64,000 nt of DNA from Paenibacillus piscarius. Lineage in GTDB: Bacteria > Bacillota > Bacilli > Paenibacillales > Paenibacillaceae. Numbering within the stretch: position 1 is the stretch's first letter; each line of letters starts with the position of its first letter. Below the pieces are notes generated by a model. It did no database searches. It was not told the DNA's origin and saw only the letters and a list, made by a program, of their open reading frames with translations. Both the position numbers and the translations under genes were made by a program. The stretch lies in NCBI RefSeq assembly GCF_022234545.1, contig NZ_JAIEUI010000006.1, positions 124,001-188,000 of the forward strand, written 5' to 3'. Positions 60,497 through 64,000 of the stretch are shown piece by piece.

Positions 60497-63031
60497 TTAC
60501 CTTTTATGTCCCGTGACCAGGATACAGTCGGCTGTAAAGCGCCGTTCATCATCTTGCGGAAAGGCGCGGACGTCCCGGTAACCCGCATCCGATACGGCCT
60601 GCTCCCAGGCATAGGGGTCAATAATAGGAGAACGGGTCCGAAGATTACGGTCCTCGAACAGCCACCAGCCTTCAGCCAGCCCCCAGACCATATCCACCCA
60701 GCGACGGCTGGTGCAGGCTTCAATCAACAGCATCAGGCCGCCAGGTACAAGCACCTGCTGCAAGTTATCCAGGGTACTCCCGATGTTCCTGGTGGCATGA
60801 ACCACATTGAGTCCGATTACAGCATCGAAGCTGTCCGGTGCAAAACCCTGCTCTGCCGGATTCCGGCTGATATCGAGGATCTTGTAATGCAGAGCGCTAA
60901 AATCCGGATCCCCCTTCGCCCTGGTGATGAAATATTCACCAATATCAGTGAACCAGTAGTTCACATTCGGAAGCTCTGCCAGGTCAAGCAGCTGCCGGGT
61001 CAGCAGGCCTGTCCCGCCTCCAACCTCCAGGATATTGACCGGACCTTTCCCCTCTTTGCTCTTGATCAGCAGCGTGAGAATATCATGCACTACCCCGGCA
61101 TATGCACGTTCCCTGCCATGCTCTACGGTATCCCGGTTGCTCTGCTCCAGGGCGTCCGCACTGCCTCCGGGGAACAGCACGCTGACCGGAGGCACCTTCC
61201 CGCTAAGTGCTTCCTTGTAATTCCCGGTACAATAATCAAGGAATTGGAGCATTCCCTGGAATGCGGGATAATCCTGCGTACACGCTTCATACAAGGCTTG
61301 CGCTGAGGGAATCTCGGCTTCCGGCTTGATGAACTTGATGCGGCTGTTCAGCCTCTTCACTACGCCGTCTTCCTCCAGCATGTCTATCATGCAGTCCAGA
61401 AGACGGATATAGGCCGGAAGAATGTTCAATTGCTTCACCCATTCCCTCCGGTCATGGATGGTGCCGGAATCCGTACAGATCCCAGCCTGTTTAAGATAGC
61501 GGTAAGCATAGCTCATGCACAGCTTATTCAGGCGTTCCTCCAGACCTGCGTAGCCTTCAATCCCCTTGATATCCAGCTCCGCCAGGCGGTGCTGTTCCAT
61601 GCGGATAACATCTGGGAAGATGTCCTCCAGACGGAAGCACGCAGGGGCCGGCCGGCCGATGAATTCGTCAATCACCCGGTTCAGCTGCTCATGATGCGTC
61701 ATGAACAGGAAGTGGGCGGCATCCTTCAGTTCTACACAGCGGGCACCGGGAATGGCGTCAGCCATGTCAGTGGACTGCCTATTCTGGATAATAGTATCTC
61801 TGGTGCCGTAGACGATCAGGACAGGCACCTGGATACGGCGGATCAGACCGGCAGTTGAATAGCTCTTGTGGTTGCCGGGCAGATAGTATTCCATATACTT
61901 AGTGAAAATCTGATTGTCGATGCTCTTTCCGGCTTCCAGCAGCTCCATGGCCTCCAGCCCGTGCTCCACAGCTTCAAGATCCTTCCTCATCGCCGTGTCG
62001 GCATTCAGCTGCGGATTCTCGTTGACAATCTCATAGATGGAGCTGACCAGAATAAGATTCGAGACCCGCTGCGGATACATGACGCTGAATGTCTGGCCGA
62101 TCAGGCCTCCCCAGGATATTCCGACGAAGTCCACCGCCCCGTCCGCGCCAAGCTGATCCAGCACCTCTGCAATTACCCGGACCCGGTGCTCCAGTGAATA
62201 ATCGCTGATCTCTTCACTGAGCCCGCAGCCCGGATTGTGAATGCTGATGACCCGTCTGTGTCTGGAGAAATAATCGAGCTGATGCAGGATCATCGGCGAG
62301 GCCATGCCCACACCTCCGACAATGACCAGCGGCTTACCCTGGCCGGAGATTACCGCCTCCATCTTCTGCCCGTCCGAGGTCCCCACCAGCAATTGAATAT
62401 ATTGGTGCGGGACCTGCTCCAGTTCATTCCTGGAGAGCGGGCGGGAGCCTGCACGGGCAGACTGTGCGCCGGATGGGGTCAGCTGTCTCCAGGCATCCGC
62501 AAAAAATCGGTCTGCGCTGTTAACCAGCCAGAGCGAATGCTCCAGGGCGCGGAACGTTTCCTCAGGAGCCGGGAGATCCGGAGGGAAGCCCAAGGCCACC
62601 CCCGCTTCATCGGCGGAATTGCTGCCGATGCCGGGCTCTCTGTCTGGAGCCCGGGCCAGCAGGAATCCGCTTAACCTGTTAATGGTGCTGTAATCAAAGA
62701 AGACATCCAGGGGAAAGCTGATCCCCAGCTTCTCTGTCAGATAACTGTGAAAGGCTGTGAAGCTGATTGAATCAAAGCCGAAGCTTCTCCAGTCGGCATC
62801 CGGGTGAATCCGGTCCTCGGGTATTTTGAGCAGCGCGGCAACCCCTTCCGCCAGCAGTCTGTTCAATGGAAGGATTGGGGAGGCTGCAGCCTGCGGCTGC
62901 TGTTGCGTCAGCACCTGATGCGTGCTGGCAGGACGCCGGCTGTTCTCCCGGATGATCCGCAGGGCTTCCTCCGGTGACATTTGCTGGTTCTCCACCAGCT
63001 GTAAGAGCTGCATTCTCGAATAAGTGCTCAT
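60497..63031 (-). CDS. PKS-associated protein: ACP, alpha/beta hydrolase and C-methyltransferase domains
   Basis: 844 aa from the ATG at 63031 (ATGA overlap with the PKS stop). N-terminal 30 residues look like a docking helix pair (MQLLQLVENQQMSPEEALRII). ACP with Ser88 in SFGFDSISF. An alpha/beta hydrolase (about 210-480; nucleophile in VGISWGGLIG, His region DAAHFLF) and then a PKS-type methyltransferase (about 490-844; SAM motif NILEVGGGTGLL, VIGLNVVHAT) follow. Hydrolase before methyltransferase on one chain is unusual. The hydrolase may release the chain or act in trans, and the MT may methylate the alpha carbon or the released acid. Confidence 0.82.
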   Translation of the reverse strand: MSTYSRMQLLQLVENQQMSPEEALRIIRENSRRPASTHQVLTQQQPQAAASPILPLNRLLAEGVAALLKIPEDRIHPDADWRSFGFDSISFTAFHSYLTEKLGISFPLDVFFDYSTINRLSGFLLARAPDREPGIGSNSADEAGVALGFPPDLPAPEETFRALEHSLWLVNSADRFFADAWRQLTPSGAQSARAGSRPLSRNELEQVPHQYIQLLVGTSDGQKMEAVISGQGKPLVIVGGVGMASPMILHQLDYFSRHRRVISIHNPGCGLSEEISDYSLEHRVRVIAEVLDQLGADGAVDFVGISWGGLIGQTFSVMYPQRVSNLILVSSIYEIVNENPQLNADTAMRKDLEAVEHGLEAMELLEAGKSIDNQIFTKYMEYYLPGNHKSYSTAGLIRRIQVPVLIVYGTRDTIIQNRQSTDMADAIPGARCVELKDAAHFLFMTHHEQLNRVIDEFIGRPAPACFRLEDIFPDVIRMEQHRLAELDIKGIEGYAGLEERLNKLCMSYAYRYLKQAGICTDSGTIHDRREWVKQLNILPAYIRLLDCMIDMLEEDGVVKRLNSRIKFIKPEAEIPSAQALYEACTQDYPAFQGMLQFLDYCTGNYKEALSGKVPPVSVLFPGGSADALEQSNRDTVEHGRERAYAGVVHDILTLLIKSKEGKGPVNILEVGGGTGLLTRQLLDLAELPNVNYWFTDIGEYFITRAKGDPDFSALHYKILDISRNPAEQGFAPDSFDAVIGLNVVHATRNIGSTLDNLQQVLVPGGLMLLIEACTSRRWVDMVWGLAEGWWLFEDRNLRTRSPIIDPYAWEQAVSDAGYRDVRAFPQDDERRFTADCILVTGHKR

Positions 63032-64000
63032 TCCAAGAGATCCCCCACTAACAGATTTAGATTCTCGGCACTGATCTCCCCGCTGTGCACCTTGTTCAGC
63101 CACATTAGCAGCTGGTCATCGTCCAGGGTCTCCTGCTCCTCTTCCGTTATGGTGACTGCTTCTGAAGCAGCCTCCGGTCTTGGAAGCGGGCCCTTAATGC
63201 CCAAACGGTCAGGGCCGGGCAGCCAATACCGTTCTTCGTCAAATGCATATTCGGGAAGCGGAATCTTATACAGCGGCTGCGGATACCAGACTGTCCAGTC
63301 GATGTTCACTCCCTGCACCCATAGCTCAGCAAGCTTATCAAGTTTCCGTGCAGACAGCAGCTCATTCATGAACAGGCGGCTCTCTTCGCCTTCGAACAGC
63401 CTGCCGATAGCCGACTGTCCGCTGCTCTGCCCTTCATACACTCCCGGCTGTCCAGACCTTCCCGACAGGAATGCTTCCAGCTTCGTGTGAAGCCTGTCCA
63501 GACTATCCGTTACGATAGCCAGCCGCTCCGTCATCCCCGCACGTCCGGTCTGCAATCCGTAAGCCAGCTGCTCCAGCAGGAGTCGCCCCGGCCGTCCGGC
63601 TGCTAATTCCTGCGGTACAGCCCGGTGCGGAGCCGCATAATAGTCGCGGATTCCGGCAGGATCATGCTGCTGCAGGAACATCACCAGACTGTTCAGTGAG
63701 GAGAAGCCGTACACTGTGTCCTTGAACTCAAGGTTGAATTTGTCCTTCAAGAGCTCCATTAATTGCACCGTTTTGACAGCATCCAGTCCGTAATCCTCCA
63801 GCCCCGCCTCCAGGTCAATGTCCTCTGCGTCAAGCATCATCATCTGTCTGAACAAGGCCGTGACATCCCGCTGTAAGCCTGTCTCAATGCTGCAGGCGTC
63901 ATTCCCGGCATTGAAGGCATTGACGGCTGGCTCTGTGATATTGCTGCGGGCAATGAAATCGCGGAGCCTGCGGGCGTTCTCCTTAAGGCTATTCCGGCTC
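63028..64000 (-). CDS. C-terminal end of a trans-AT PKS protein (partial, runs off the right edge)
   Basis: Open to the edge; 323 codons visible. It begins with a post-KS-like helix (SLKENARRLRDFI), then an ACP-like domain whose site reads YGLDAVKTVQL: the phosphopantetheine Ser is Ala, so this carrier is inactive. Further on, VNIDWTVWYPQPLYKIPLPEYAFDEERYWL is the linker that normally closes a KS or AT-relic region. The end LLMWLNKVHSGEISAENLNLLVGDLL looks like a C-terminal docking domain matching the N-terminus of the next protein. The KS and other modules must lie to the right. Confidence 0.82.
   Translation of the reverse strand, partial: SRNSLKENARRLRDFIARSNITEPAVNAFNAGNDACSIETGLQRDVTALFRQMMMLDAEDIDLEAGLEDYGLDAVKTVQLMELLKDKFNLEFKDTVYGFSSLNSLVMFLQQHDPAGIRDYYAAPHRAVPQELAAGRPGRLLLEQLAYGLQTGRAGMTERLAIVTDSLDRLHTKLEAFLSGRSGQPGVYEGQSSGQSAIGRLFEGEESRLFMNELLSARKLDKLAELWVQGVNIDWTVWYPQPLYKIPLPEYAFDEERYWLPGPDRLGIKGPLPRPEAASEAVTITEEEQETLDDDQLLMWLNKVHSGEISAENLNLLVGDLLE

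Overview
The window looks like chromosomal DNA of a Paenibacillus-type Firmicute. This is inferred from the moderately high GC, GGAGG-type ribosome binding sites, a YtcQ/LplBC-style sugar transporter facing a membrane-bound AraC regulator, and a BceRSAB-type module. Every function below rests on motifs read by eye; no database search was possible. Almost every gene lies on the minus strand.

Positions 1-21.3 kb are mostly ordinary metabolism. They hold the start of a GH127-type glycosidase (cut by the left edge), a membrane protein of unknown function and a lone SDR reductase flanked by short repeats. A coherent amino-sugar/chitin-oligosaccharide operon then runs from about 16.1 kb down to 3.9 kb: two ABC permeases, a lipoprotein binding protein, a large secreted protein with a GH18-like motif, nagB, nagA and a fused GH20-GH3 cytoplasmic hexosaminidase. 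A divergent AraC-type regulator and a CcpA cre-like site lie at its head. Four tandem 51-bp hairpin repeats separate nagA from the GH20-GH3 gene. A small MerR/CPBP/hydrolase group follows.

From about 21.4 kb to the right edge the window is a biosynthetic gene cluster, still open at 64 kb. It combines several kinds of logic. (1) 24.9-33.9 kb: a highly reducing type II PKS set (KS plus degraded KS/CLF partner, two ketoreductases, two hot-dog dehydratase-like proteins, a 4HBT thioesterase, an ACP), an NDP-sugar epimerase, a membrane glycosyltransferase and an arylamine-N-acetyltransferase-like amide synthase. (2) 43-46 kb: a prolyl-AMP ligase, carrier protein and acyl-CoA dehydrogenase, the classical set for pyrrole-2-carboxyl-S-PCP, with ETF alpha/beta nearby. 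(3) 40-43 kb: an NRPS protein whose A domain has a cysteine-like code and which ends in a papain-like/BtrH-like domain, beside a HemN-like radical SAM enzyme. (4) 46-50 kb: an acyl ligase, a protein I cannot identify, a KAS III-like enzyme and an ACP. (5) 52.6-64 kb: trans-AT PKS machinery (Sfp-type PPTase, HMG synthase, decarboxylating KS, ACP, AT-AT-ER, metallo-beta-lactamase-fold hydrolase, an ACP-hydrolase-methyltransferase protein and the C-terminus of a PKS).

No NRPS condensation domain and no enoyl-CoA hydratase (ECH1/ECH2) is visible in the window, although an A-PCP protein and an HMG-synthase cassette are present. A BceRSAB-type module follows the biosynthetic operon after a 46-bp gap and probably provides self-resistance. 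An MFS exporter, a second glycosyltransferase and a phosphotriesterase-family hydrolase close the left side. The product is probably a pyrrole-bearing, possibly glycosylated polyketide/amino acid hybrid. I do not recognise the combination as a known compound cluster.
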